A stretch of DNA of 47,249 nt from Modestobacter altitudinis (GTDB lineage Bacteria; Actinomycetota; Actinomycetes; Mycobacteriales; Geodermatophilaceae), in the NCBI RefSeq assembly GCF_005930475.1, contig NZ_SJEW01000036.1, forward strand, positions 1 through 47,249, written 5' to 3'. The notes below the pieces were generated by a model that was given only the letters and a program-made list of their open reading frames with translations, searched no databases and had not been told where the DNA came from. Positions 23,484 through 30,614 of this stretch are shown here, in pieces. How positions within the stretch are numbered: position 1 is the first letter of the stretch; each line of letters opens with the position of its first letter. The translations under genes were made by a program, and so were the position numbers.

Positions 23484-23515
23484 CCGGGAGGGAGTCGCGC
23501 GCTCGGGTCCTCCGG
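23484..23515 (+). terminator. Possible terminator after the SDR gene
   Basis: CCGGGAGG and CCTCCGG pair over seven bases with one bulged G and a loop of about 17 bases. It starts three bases after the SDR stop. There is no T-run, so this rests on position and pairing only. Confidence 0.3.
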
Positions 23516-23688
23516 GCACGGCACATCGGCGGACGCCCGCGGACGGGGGCTCGTGCCGGGGGGCGCCGGGTCGCAGGTCCACCTCCGCTCAGCCCGACGG
23601 AACAGCTCAGCGGCGGGTCGCTCGGCAACGGGCGGCTCGCCTCCTGTGCGAAGCCGACAGCCGGTGGCACCCGAGGGGTGGGAACGGA

Positions 23689-23718
23689 GCCGGCACCGGC
23701 ACCGGAACCGGCACCGGC
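23689..23718. repeat. Five tandem ACCGGC-like hexamers
   Basis: The units are GCCGGC, ACCGGC, ACCGGA, ACCGGC and ACCGGC. It is a short non-coding simple repeat about 95 bases before the aminotransferase start. Such tracts can arise by slippage in GC-rich DNA; no function is evident. Confidence 0.6.
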
Positions 23719-23814
23719 GAGGGCGGACGACGCAGACCGTCGGGTGACAACGAGGGCAGGGGTCCGCAGACTCGTGGCACAGCTCATCCGATCCGACGCC
23801 ACGAGGAGCACCGC

Positions 23815-25209
23815 ATGACCACCTCGATCGAGCAGCCCCCGGCCGGGGTCCCGGATGCGACCGCGGCCCGGGCAGCGGACCACCTGTGGATGCACTTCGC
23901 CCGTCAGGGCCGCCACCCGGACACCCCCGTCCCGGTGATCACCCGCGGGGAGGGGGCCTACATCTGGGACAACCAGGGCCGCAAGGTCCTCGACGGCCTG
24001 TCCGGGCTGTTCGTCGTCCAGGTCGGGCACGGCCGCCGGGAGCTGGCCGAGGCGGCTGCCAAGCAGGCCGCGGAGCTGGCGTACTTCCCGGTGTGGGGGT
24101 ACACCACGCCGGTGCAGGCCGAGCTGGCCGAGCGGATCGCCGACCTCGCGCCCGGCGACCTGGACCGCGTCTTCTTCACCACCGGCGGGGGAGAGGCCGT
24201 CGAGTCGGCGTGGAAGGCCGCGAAGCAGTACTTCAAGCTGATCGGCAAGCCGGGCAAGCACAAGGTGATCAGCCGGGCGGTGGCCTACCACGGCACCCCG
24301 CACGGCGCCCTGGCCATCACCGGGCTGCCGGCCATGAAGAAGGACTTCGAGCCGCTCACGCCGGGCGGCTTCCGGGTGCCCAACACCAACCTCTACCGCC
24401 ACCCGGAGTTCGCCGAGGACCCGAAGGCCTTCGGGTTGTGGGCTGCCGACCGGATCGAGGAGGCGATCGTCTTCGAGGGCGCCGACACCGTCGCCGCGGT
24501 GTTCCTGGAGCCGGTGCAGAACTCCGGTGGCTGCCTGGTCCCGCCACCGGGCTACTTCGAGCGGGTCCGGGAGATCTGCGACCGGCACGACGTGCTGCTG
24601 GTCTCCGACGAGGTCATCTGCGCCTTCGGCCGGCACGGTGCGACCTTCGCCTGCGAGAAGTTCGGCTACACCCCGGACCTGATCACCTGCGCCAAGGGGA
24701 TGAGCTCGGGGTACGGCCCGATCGGGGCGATGATCGCCTCGGAGCGGGTGGTGGAGCCGTTCCTGCGCCCCGGCGTCGCGTTCCCGCACGGCTACACCTT
24801 CGGCGGCCACCCGGTGTCCGCGGCCGTCGCGCTGGCGAACCTGGACCTCATGGAGGCCGAGGGGCTCAACCAGCGCGTGCTGGACAACGAGGCCGCCCTG
24901 GGCGCGACGCTGGGCAAGCTGCTGGACCTGCCGATCGTGGGCGACGTCCGCGGCGACGGCTACTTCTGGGCCGTCGAGCTGGTCAAGGACAAGGCGACCC
25001 GGGAGACCTTCGACGCCGCCGAGCGGGAGCGGCTGGTCCGCGGCTTCCTGCCCGGGGCGCTGTTCGACAACGGCCTGTACTGCCGCCCCGACGACCGCGG
25101 GGACGTCGTGGTCCAGGTCGCCCCGCCGCTGATCTGCGGTCAGCCGGAGTTCGACGAGATCGAGCAGGTCCTGCGGCACACCCTGACCCAGGCCCAGGAC
25201 CTGCTGTGA
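23815..25209 (+). CDS. Class III (omega) aminotransferase
   Basis: This PLP enzyme of 464 residues transfers an amino group from an omega-amino acid or polyamine to pyruvate or another keto acid. Seen are the N-terminal GEGAYIWDNQGRKVLDGLSG, FFTTGGGEAVESAWK (phosphate-binding), AYHGTPHGAL, the Asp that holds the PLP ring (VSDEVICAFGRHG) and the Schiff-base lysine (CAKGMSSGYGPIG). The best family fit is beta-alanine/putrescine/taurine-pyruvate type (SpuC-like). The start ATG has GAGGAG upstream. The convergent neighbours encode an amino acid permease and a stress protein, so it may act on an imported amine such as GABA, beta-alanine or a polyamine. The precise amino donor is unresolved. Confidence 0.88.
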   Translation: MTTSIEQPPAGVPDATAARAADHLWMHFARQGRHPDTPVPVITRGEGAYIWDNQGRKVLDGLSGLFVVQVGHGRRELAEAAAKQAAELAYFPVWGYTTPVQAELAERIADLAPGDLDRVFFTTGGGEAVESAWKAAKQYFKLIGKPGKHKVISRAVAYHGTPHGALAITGLPAMKKDFEPLTPGGFRVPNTNLYRHPEFAEDPKAFGLWAADRIEEAIVFEGADTVAAVFLEPVQNSGGCLVPPPGYFERVREICDRHDVLLVSDEVICAFGRHGATFACEKFGYTPDLITCAKGMSSGYGPIGAMIASERVVEPFLRPGVAFPHGYTFGGHPVSAAVALANLDLMEAEGLNQRVLDNEAALGATLGKLLDLPIVGDVRGDGYFWAVELVKDKATRETFDAAERERLVRGFLPGALFDNGLYCRPDDRGDVVVQVAPPLICGQPEFDEIEQVLRHTLTQAQDLL

Positions 25210-25257
25210 GGACGGGGGAGCCGCTCCTCCCCGCCGACCTGCTCGCGGCGCGCTGAG

Positions 25258-25272
25258 CCGGCGCGACGCCGG
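25258..25272. terminator. Hairpin between the aminotransferase and stress-protein genes
   Basis: CCGGCG and CGCCGG are perfect 6-base arms around a CGA loop, lying directly after the stop of the minus-strand stress-protein gene and 48 bases after the aminotransferase stop. It could act for both convergent genes; it has no T-run. Confidence 0.4.
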
Positions 25273-26163
25273 TCATGCCCGGGGCATCGCGCGGGGCCAC
25301 AGGAACACCGGCACGGGGGAGTTCCGGACGATCTTGGAGGCGTGCGACCCCAGGAAGAACCGGCTGACCGCCGAGCTGCTGGTCCCGACGGCGAGCACCT
25401 CACCGCGGCCCCAGGGGACGCCGCTGAGGGCGGCGGCCCACGTCCCTCCCCGGCCCACCACGACGTCCACCCCGGCTCCCGCCCCGCCGGCATCGGCACG
25501 CAGTGCCTGCCGGACGTCGCTCTCCAACCGGGTGGCCCACTCGCCGACCACCAGGTCCTCCGCCGAGGGCTCGATGCTCCCGGCGGCCGCGGTCAACGGC
25601 CGGACGGCGAAGCACGCCACCCGCAGGGTCGCCCCGATGTCCGCGGCCACCCGGGCGGCGGTCACCAGCAGGTCGCTGTCCTTGTCCGCCCGCCCGAACG
25701 CCACCGTGATCCGGGAGATCCGGGCGTTGGTCCGGCCGGTGTCGAAGCCGCGGGGCGCCAGCGTCACCGGGATGTCGGCGCTGTGCAGGACCCGCTCGGC
25801 GACCCCGCCGAGCGAGACCACCCCCCGCAGGCCCGTCGAGGACGAGCCCAGCGCCACCACGGTGGCGCGCCGGTCCCGGGCCACGTCGAGCAGCCCGGAG
25901 GAGACCGAGCGGGCGGAGTGGCTGACCAGCTCGACGGAGAGGTCGGGACCGATCTGGGTGCGCGCCACGGCCAGCGCCTCCTGGGCCGCCTCCTCCCGGT
26001 GGGCCAGGTACTCAGCGTCCATCCGGTGGGGGTTCGGTGGCCACGGGGCCGGGACGATGGTGGCCACGACCACGTCATCGGCGAGCGAGCGGGCCAGCAT
26101 CGACCCCAGGTGCACGGCCGCAGCGCCCCGCTGGTTGGGCGCGAGACCGATCACCGTGGTCAT
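25273..26163 (-). CDS. Universal stress protein with two Usp domains
   Basis: This 296-residue cytosolic protein is a tandem of two UspA folds, roughly residues 1-140 and 150-296. Each ends with a nucleotide-binding-like loop: LGSSSTGLRGVVSLGGVAER in the first and GTSSSAVSRFFLGSHASKIV in the second, followed by the terminal strand (IPVTLAPRG and VPVFLWPR). It starts 30 bases after the stop of the upstream permease gene on the same strand, so they form an operon. Permease-Usp pairs are common in actinobacteria, and the Usp may regulate the transporter. ATP binding is possible from the loops but unproven. It is convergent with the aminotransferase gene. Confidence 0.88.
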   Translation of the reverse strand: MTTVIGLAPNQRGAAAVHLGSMLARSLADDVVVATIVPAPWPPNPHRMDAEYLAHREEAAQEALAVARTQIGPDLSVELVSHSARSVSSGLLDVARDRRATVVALGSSSTGLRGVVSLGGVAERVLHSADIPVTLAPRGFDTGRTNARISRITVAFGRADKDSDLLVTAARVAADIGATLRVACFAVRPLTAAAGSIEPSAEDLVVGEWATRLESDVRQALRADAGGAGAGVDVVVGRGGTWAAALSGVPWGRGEVLAVGTSSSAVSRFFLGSHASKIVRNSPVPVFLWPRAMPRA

Positions 26164-26193
26164 CGGGCCGGTCCGCCGGGGCGGGCTCCGCCG

Positions 26194-28014
26194 TCAGACA
26201 CCGACGTGCACGGACTCGACGACCACGTGGGTGACCGGGATGTCGTAGGCCTCCCGGGCGCGGTCGACGACGTCGTAGCGCAGCCAGGCCGAGCGGTCCT
26301 CGGGCAGCGTGCAGATGACCAGCCGGTCGGGGTGGAACTCGGCGACCGCATCAGCCAGCGCCTTCAAAGGCTTGTAGTTGCCCAGGGCACCGTCGGCGTG
26401 CCGGCCCTCCGAGCGGAGGATCTCCAGCGTCCGGTCCAGCCGCGCCTGGGCCGCCTCGGTGGTGGCCTCCCAGAGGTAGACCGGACCCCGGTGCATCGCC
26501 TGACCGGTGTCGATCGGGTTGGCCGGCACGCAGACGAAGTACTGCGCGTTGCGATCGCGGTCGATCGACCGCAGCTCGTCGAGCAGCTCCTCGCCGTTGA
26601 CCGTCTCGTTGGCCAGGACCAGCACCCGCTCGGCGACCGTGTCTGCCTGCACCGGGGCCACCACGTTCGGCGCCCGGTGCAACCGCTTGGTCGCGAAGTA
26701 CAGGACCACCACGACCGCCCAGGAACCCAGGCTCAGCGCCAGCTGGGTGCGGGCGGTCTCGTCGAACGCCATCTGGACCAGCACGGCGAGGATCGCGACG
26801 ACGACGAGGACGGACAGGACCGGGAAGGCCCACATCCGCACGGTCAGCTTCTCCGGCGCCGTGCGCCTGCGCAGGATGATCTGCGAGACCGCGATCAGCA
26901 GGTAGACGAAGAGGATCACGGCGCCGGAGGAGTTGAGCAGGAAGGAGAACACCGTGTCCGGCGACACCGCGGCCGCGATCACGCAGAGGAAGCCGACCAC
27001 GGTGGAGGTGAGGATCGCCGCCATCGGCACGCCGCGCCGGTTGACCGACATCAGCCCGAGCGGGGCCTCGCGCCGGGCCGCCAGCACGAACAGCATCCGG
27101 GACGCCGTGTAGAGGCCGGAGTTCAGGCAGGACAGGACGGCGGTCAGCACCACCGCGTTCATGATGTGGTCGGCGCCGGGGATGCCCATCACCTTGAACG
27201 CGGCGACGTAGGGCGAGGCGGCGAGCTCGGCGGAGTTCCACGGCAGGATCACGGCCAGCAGGAAGATCGACCCGACGAAGAAGACGGCGATCCGCATGAT
27301 CACCGAGTTGGTGGCCCGGGCGATGGCCCGGCCCGGGTCGGGGGACTCCGCGGCCGCGATGGTGGCCACCTCGGCGCCGACCATCGAGAAGATCACCACC
27401 ACGATGGCGGAGAAGATGGCGCCGACGCCGAGCGGGAAGAAGCCGTCGTGGCTGGTCAGGTTGCTGAAGTCGAGGGGCTGGTCGGGCCACGCGCCGAGCA
27501 CGAACAGCGTGCCCAGCGCGATGAACACGATGATGGCAGCGACCTTGATGCCGGCGAACCAGAACTCGAACTCCCCGAACGAGGACACCGAGAACAGGTT
27601 GGTCGCCGTCATCAAGGTCATCAGGACCAGCGACATCAACCACAGCGGGGCGTCGATCCAGTACTGCAGCACCTTCGCCCCGGCGACGGCCTCGAAGCCG
27701 ATGACGATCACCCAGAAGTACCAGTAGAGCCAGGCGACGGAGAAGCCTGCCCAGCCCCCCAGCGCGTTGCGCGAGTAGTCGGCGAAGGAGCCGGTGGAGG
27801 GGTTCGCGGTCGCCATCTCGCCGAGCATCCGCATCACCAGGATGATCAGCACCCCGGTGATGGCGTAGGTCAGGAAGGCCGAGGGGCCGGCGCCGGCGAT
27901 CACCGTGCCCGAGCCGACGAACAGCCCCGCACCGATCACGCCACCCATGGCGATCATGGTGAGGTGCCGCTGCTTGAGGCCCTTCTTGAGCTCGGTGGGG
28001 GGTGCTGCTCCCAT
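26194..28014 (-). CDS. APC-superfamily amino acid permease (GabP-like) with C-terminal Usp-like domain
   Basis: This 606-residue cytoplasmic membrane protein has about twelve helices in residues 20-460, then a soluble domain. The first helix is HLTMIAMGGVIGAGLFVGSG, the typical amino acid transporter signature, and LVMRMLGEMATANPSTGSF follows. The GabP/AroP (AAT) subgroup fits best. The C-terminal part (ERVLVLANETVNGEELLDEL, ending PVTHVVVESV) resembles a universal-stress-protein-like domain and may sense nucleotide or energy state. The start is the ATG at 28014 with GAGGTGA upstream; an earlier in-frame start would add 20 unlike residues. The next gene is a stress protein, and the convergent gene is an aminotransferase, suggesting import of an amino acid such as GABA that it could use. 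Confidence 0.88.
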   Translation of the reverse strand: MGAAPPTELKKGLKQRHLTMIAMGGVIGAGLFVGSGTVIAGAGPSAFLTYAITGVLIILVMRMLGEMATANPSTGSFADYSRNALGGWAGFSVAWLYWYFWVIVIGFEAVAGAKVLQYWIDAPLWLMSLVLMTLMTATNLFSVSSFGEFEFWFAGIKVAAIIVFIALGTLFVLGAWPDQPLDFSNLTSHDGFFPLGVGAIFSAIVVVIFSMVGAEVATIAAAESPDPGRAIARATNSVIMRIAVFFVGSIFLLAVILPWNSAELAASPYVAAFKVMGIPGADHIMNAVVLTAVLSCLNSGLYTASRMLFVLAARREAPLGLMSVNRRGVPMAAILTSTVVGFLCVIAAAVSPDTVFSFLLNSSGAVILFVYLLIAVSQIILRRRTAPEKLTVRMWAFPVLSVLVVVAILAVLVQMAFDETARTQLALSLGSWAVVVVLYFATKRLHRAPNVVAPVQADTVAERVLVLANETVNGEELLDELRSIDRDRNAQYFVCVPANPIDTGQAMHRGPVYLWEATTEAAQARLDRTLEILRSEGRHADGALGNYKPLKALADAVAEFHPDRLVICTLPEDRSAWLRYDVVDRAREAYDIPVTHVVVESVHVGV

Positions 28015-28132
28015 TGCGTCACCTCGTGGAGGTCGAGCCGGGTGCTCCGGCATCGGCATGGTGGGGCATGACAACCGCTGCGGCGAAGGCTACTGCGGGG
28101 GTCCGCGAACGGCATTCCGTCGGCAGGACGCG

Positions 28133-28168
28133 GGCAGCGGCCCGATCCGGCGGTCCGGCAGCGGCCCG
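28133..28168. repeat. Two 12-base direct repeats in the permease/methyltransferase control region
   Basis: GGCAGCGGCCCG occurs at 28133-28144 and 28157-28168, a 24-base period. It lies in the 232-base divergent region, about 90 bases before the plus-strand start codon. Tandem sites can be regulator targets; nothing else here identifies one. Confidence 0.4.
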
Positions 28169-28246
28169 CGTGAGACGGTCAGCCGGGACCGCCGACCTGC
28201 TGGCGGTGGCTGACCCAGCAGCGATCGCACGGAAGGTGGACCGACG

Positions 28247-29530
28247 ATGGAGTTCACGGTCGAGGAGATGCGGCGGCCGCCGCAGGTGTACGCGTGGAGC
28301 CGGTTCGGCCACCCCGAGTACACCGACTGGCTGGACGAGAGCCTGTCCTGGAAGCAGACCTGCTCGTTCGGGGACTGGTCGTTCCTCTGGCAGCACCGGT
28401 TCACCGGCCCCGATGCCGTCCGGCTGATCGCCGACTTCTCCGTCAACAGCGTCGAGCAGTGGGAGACCGGCCGGTCCAAGCACGCGATCCACACCAACCG
28501 CGACGGCAAGGTCGTCCACGAGGGCGTCGTGACCAAGTTCGGCGACGAGGACTACGTGGTCCACGGCCGGGGTGGGTTCTGGCTGGACCACCAGTTGGCC
28601 CGCGGCGACTACGAAGCGCAGTGCCAGCAGGAGGACTGGTTCGTCTTCCAGGTCGCCGGGCCGAACGCGCTCGCCGTCCTCGACGCGGTCACCGACACGC
28701 GCGACCTGCTGACCACGAGGTTCATGCGCATCTCGCAGATCGAGATCGGCGGGCACCCCGTCTGGGCGCTGCGCCAGGGGATGTCCGGGGAGGTCGGGTT
28801 CGAGCTCCAGGGTCCTCGTGAGTGGGGCGAGGAGATCCGCCAGCTGGTGATGGAGGCGGGCAGGCCGTTCGGCATCCGCCGCATCGGCGCCCGGGTCACC
28901 CCGATCAACCACCTGGAGGCCAGCTACCCGACCATCGCCACGGACTACATCCCGGCCATCTTCGACGCCGAACTGGCCGACTACCTCGCCGAGTTCCGGT
29001 CCTCCATGCCCGACTTCGCGCAGCCGGCCTACATCGCCGGCAGCTACGACGGCCAGCAGGTGAGCGAGTACTACCGCAGCCCCATCGAGCTCGGCTGGGG
29101 TCGCAACGTCAGGTTCGACCACGACTTCCTCGGCCGCGAGGCCCTGGAGGTCGAGAAGGCGTTCCCGCGCCGGGTGCTCCGGACGCTGGTCTGGGACGCC
29201 GAGGACGTGCAGGACGTGTACGCCTCGCTGTTCCGGCCGGGCGAGAACTACGAGTACATGGACATGCCGCGCGACCAGCGGGGGTTCATGTGGGCGGACC
29301 GGGTGTCGCTGGACGGGGCGACGGTGGGCGTGGCGACCTCCCGCGGGTACAGCTACTGGTTCCGGCAGATGCTCTCGCTGAGCACCATCGACGTCGCCGC
29401 GAGCGAGCTCGGGACCGAGCTCGTCGTGCACTGGGGCAAGCCAGGTGGGCGCCAGAAGGAGATCCGCGCGGTGGTGGCCCCCGCGCCGTACAAGGAGGAC
29501 CGCAGCCGGGGCCACCTCGGCGCGCGCTGA
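28247..29530 (+). CDS. GcvT-family methyltransferase resembling LigM-type THF-dependent demethylases
   Basis: This 427-residue cytosolic protein belongs to the aminomethyltransferase (GcvT) superfamily, whose stand-alone members pass a methyl group from a substrate to tetrahydrofolate. Segments include SFGDWSFLWQHRFTGPDAVR, MSGEVGFELQGPREWGEEIR and ELGWGRNVRFDHDFLGREAL, the last of the folate-domain type. Length lies between DMSP demethylase DmdA (about 370) and the vanillate/syringate O-demethylases LigM/DesA (about 470), and it resembles the latter more. GGAAGG precedes the ATG. The setting in a betaine locus hints at an N- or O-methylated substrate feeding one-carbon units, but none of the known betaine steps needs it. 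The substrate is unknown. Confidence 0.72.
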   Translation: MEFTVEEMRRPPQVYAWSRFGHPEYTDWLDESLSWKQTCSFGDWSFLWQHRFTGPDAVRLIADFSVNSVEQWETGRSKHAIHTNRDGKVVHEGVVTKFGDEDYVVHGRGGFWLDHQLARGDYEAQCQQEDWFVFQVAGPNALAVLDAVTDTRDLLTTRFMRISQIEIGGHPVWALRQGMSGEVGFELQGPREWGEEIRQLVMEAGRPFGIRRIGARVTPINHLEASYPTIATDYIPAIFDAELADYLAEFRSSMPDFAQPAYIAGSYDGQQVSEYYRSPIELGWGRNVRFDHDFLGREALEVEKAFPRRVLRTLVWDAEDVQDVYASLFRPGENYEYMDMPRDQRGFMWADRVSLDGATVGVATSRGYSYWFRQMLSLSTIDVAASELGTELVVHWGKPGGRQKEIRAVVAPAPYKEDRSRGHLGAR

Positions 29531-29549
29531 CCGTCGGACCCCGACTCAG
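29527..29549. terminator. Bidirectional hairpin between convergent genes
   Basis: GTCGG (29533-29537) and CCGAC (29541-29545) pair around an ACC loop, and CTGA (29527-29530) pairs with TCAG (29546-29549) across a two-base bulge. Both stop codons lie within it, so it could serve both genes. Confidence 0.5.
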
Positions 29550-30391
29550 TGGAAGTAGGCGAAGGTGCGCAGCTCGATGCTGTGCCGGGGCACCGCGCCC
29601 TGGGCGGCCGGGTCCGGGAACGCGGTGTGCGGCGCGGCCCACGCTCCACCGCGACCGGTGTCGCCCAGCTTGATCAGCAGCACCTCGTCCCGGGTCATCG
29701 CGGGGAACCACCACCACTCGTGCGCGGGGTCGTGGCGGACCTTCCAGCTGCTGCCGACCGGCTTCAGGTGGTCCACCGGCCCGAACGGGTCCGCCGGCAG
29801 CTCGTCGACGAAGTAGGTGGTGATCGGCGCGCCGTCGTCCGGGGCGATCGTGCGGGACTCGCACAGCGCCAGCGGCCAGTCCTGCGGCGGTGGGCTGAAG
29901 ACCCGCCAGGTGCTGGTGACGACCGCCCGCCGGAAGTCGGGGCCGTCCGGGAAGTGCCGGGCGTGGGCCCGCGCCACCATGCCGGGGATGTGGCCGGGGG
30001 CGTAGTCGACGTGCACCCCGGCGGCCGGCGGCTGGGCGCCGTGCTCGGCCGGGGCGACCGAGCGGCGCAGCTCCCACCCGCGGGAGAGGACCTGGTCGGC
30101 GCCGAGCTGCTCCTGCACGAACCGGCAGACCTCGGCGACGTAGACCTGCTCCAGCTGGACCGGGTCGGTGAAGTCGGGAACCGCGCTGCGGTGGTCGACG
30201 AGTGCGAACCCCTGGACGTCGAGGGCGAAGGAGTCCCGGACCGGCCGGCCGTCGCGGATGTCCACGGGGCGCTTCTCGGTGAGCTCGGTGGCGACCCGCG
30301 CGCCGGGGGCGATGAACTGCCGGCCGTGGGTGGTCCGCGGGTCCAGGTAGGTCAGCTCCGCCCTGAGCGCCGGCCGCGCGTCCTCGGTCAC
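29546..30391 (-). CDS. CmcJ/NvfI-family protein (putative oxidoreductase)
   Basis: This 281-residue protein matches the CmcJ/NvfI family, which includes a cephamycin biosynthesis protein and fungal non-haem iron enzymes; most bacterial members are uncharacterised. It has a possible metal-binding pair in AGVHVDYAPG and later conserved stretches VTSTWRVFSPPPQDWPLALC, HEWWWFPAM and LLIKLGDT, then PRHSIELRTFAYF at the end. The start is a GTG at 30391 with GGAGGA upstream. It is divergent from the BCCT transporter gene and convergent with the GcvT-like gene. An oxidative step on a betaine-like compound is conceivable, but I cannot name a reaction. Confidence 0.7.
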   Translation of the reverse strand: MTEDARPALRAELTYLDPRTTHGRQFIAPGARVATELTEKRPVDIRDGRPVRDSFALDVQGFALVDHRSAVPDFTDPVQLEQVYVAEVCRFVQEQLGADQVLSRGWELRRSVAPAEHGAQPPAAGVHVDYAPGHIPGMVARAHARHFPDGPDFRRAVVTSTWRVFSPPPQDWPLALCESRTIAPDDGAPITTYFVDELPADPFGPVDHLKPVGSSWKVRHDPAHEWWWFPAMTRDEVLLIKLGDTGRGGAWAAPHTAFPDPAAQGAVPRHSIELRTFAYFH

Positions 30392-30583
30392 GGGTCCGTC
30401 CTCCGTCCGGGGCCGTCGACCAGCTCCTACAGCGGGACCGTAGCGCGGTCTCCACGGTCGTCGCCCCGGGACGGCAGGCAGATCGCACGCCGGATCCCGC
30501 GTTCCGGACTTGTTACATGTGTGGAAACCCACGGACGCCCCTTGTCGCCCACCCCTCGCGGATGGTTCCCTCTTGCGAAACCC

Positions 30584-30600
30584 ACTGCGACACACGCAAC
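30584..30600. promoter_or_regulatory. IclR-type operator-like site before the BCCT gene
   Basis: ACTGCGA-CAC-ACGCAAC has the same 7-3-7 layout as the sites flanking the IclR gene near 45 kb. The right half ACGCAAC is identical to one there and the left half matches at four of seven positions. TGCG/CGCA are perfect inner arms. It lies 14 bases before the BCCT start codon. Confidence 0.4.
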
Positions 30601-30614
30601 AGGTTGGGGATGTC

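Larger units (their letters stand above)
23481..23814. other. Intergenic region before the aminotransferase gene
   Basis: This 334-base region has no convincing gene. Near its start, CCGGGAGG (23484-23491) and CCTCCGG (23509-23515) could pair with one bulge to end the SDR operon. A run of five ACCGGC-like hexamers lies at 23689-23718. The aminotransferase ribosome site is GAGGAG just before the end. I see no clear -35/-10 pair. Confidence 0.5.

Noticed and set aside
23689..23718. CRISPR-like repeat
   Set aside because: The units are six bases without spacers, a simple-sequence run; no cas genes are present.
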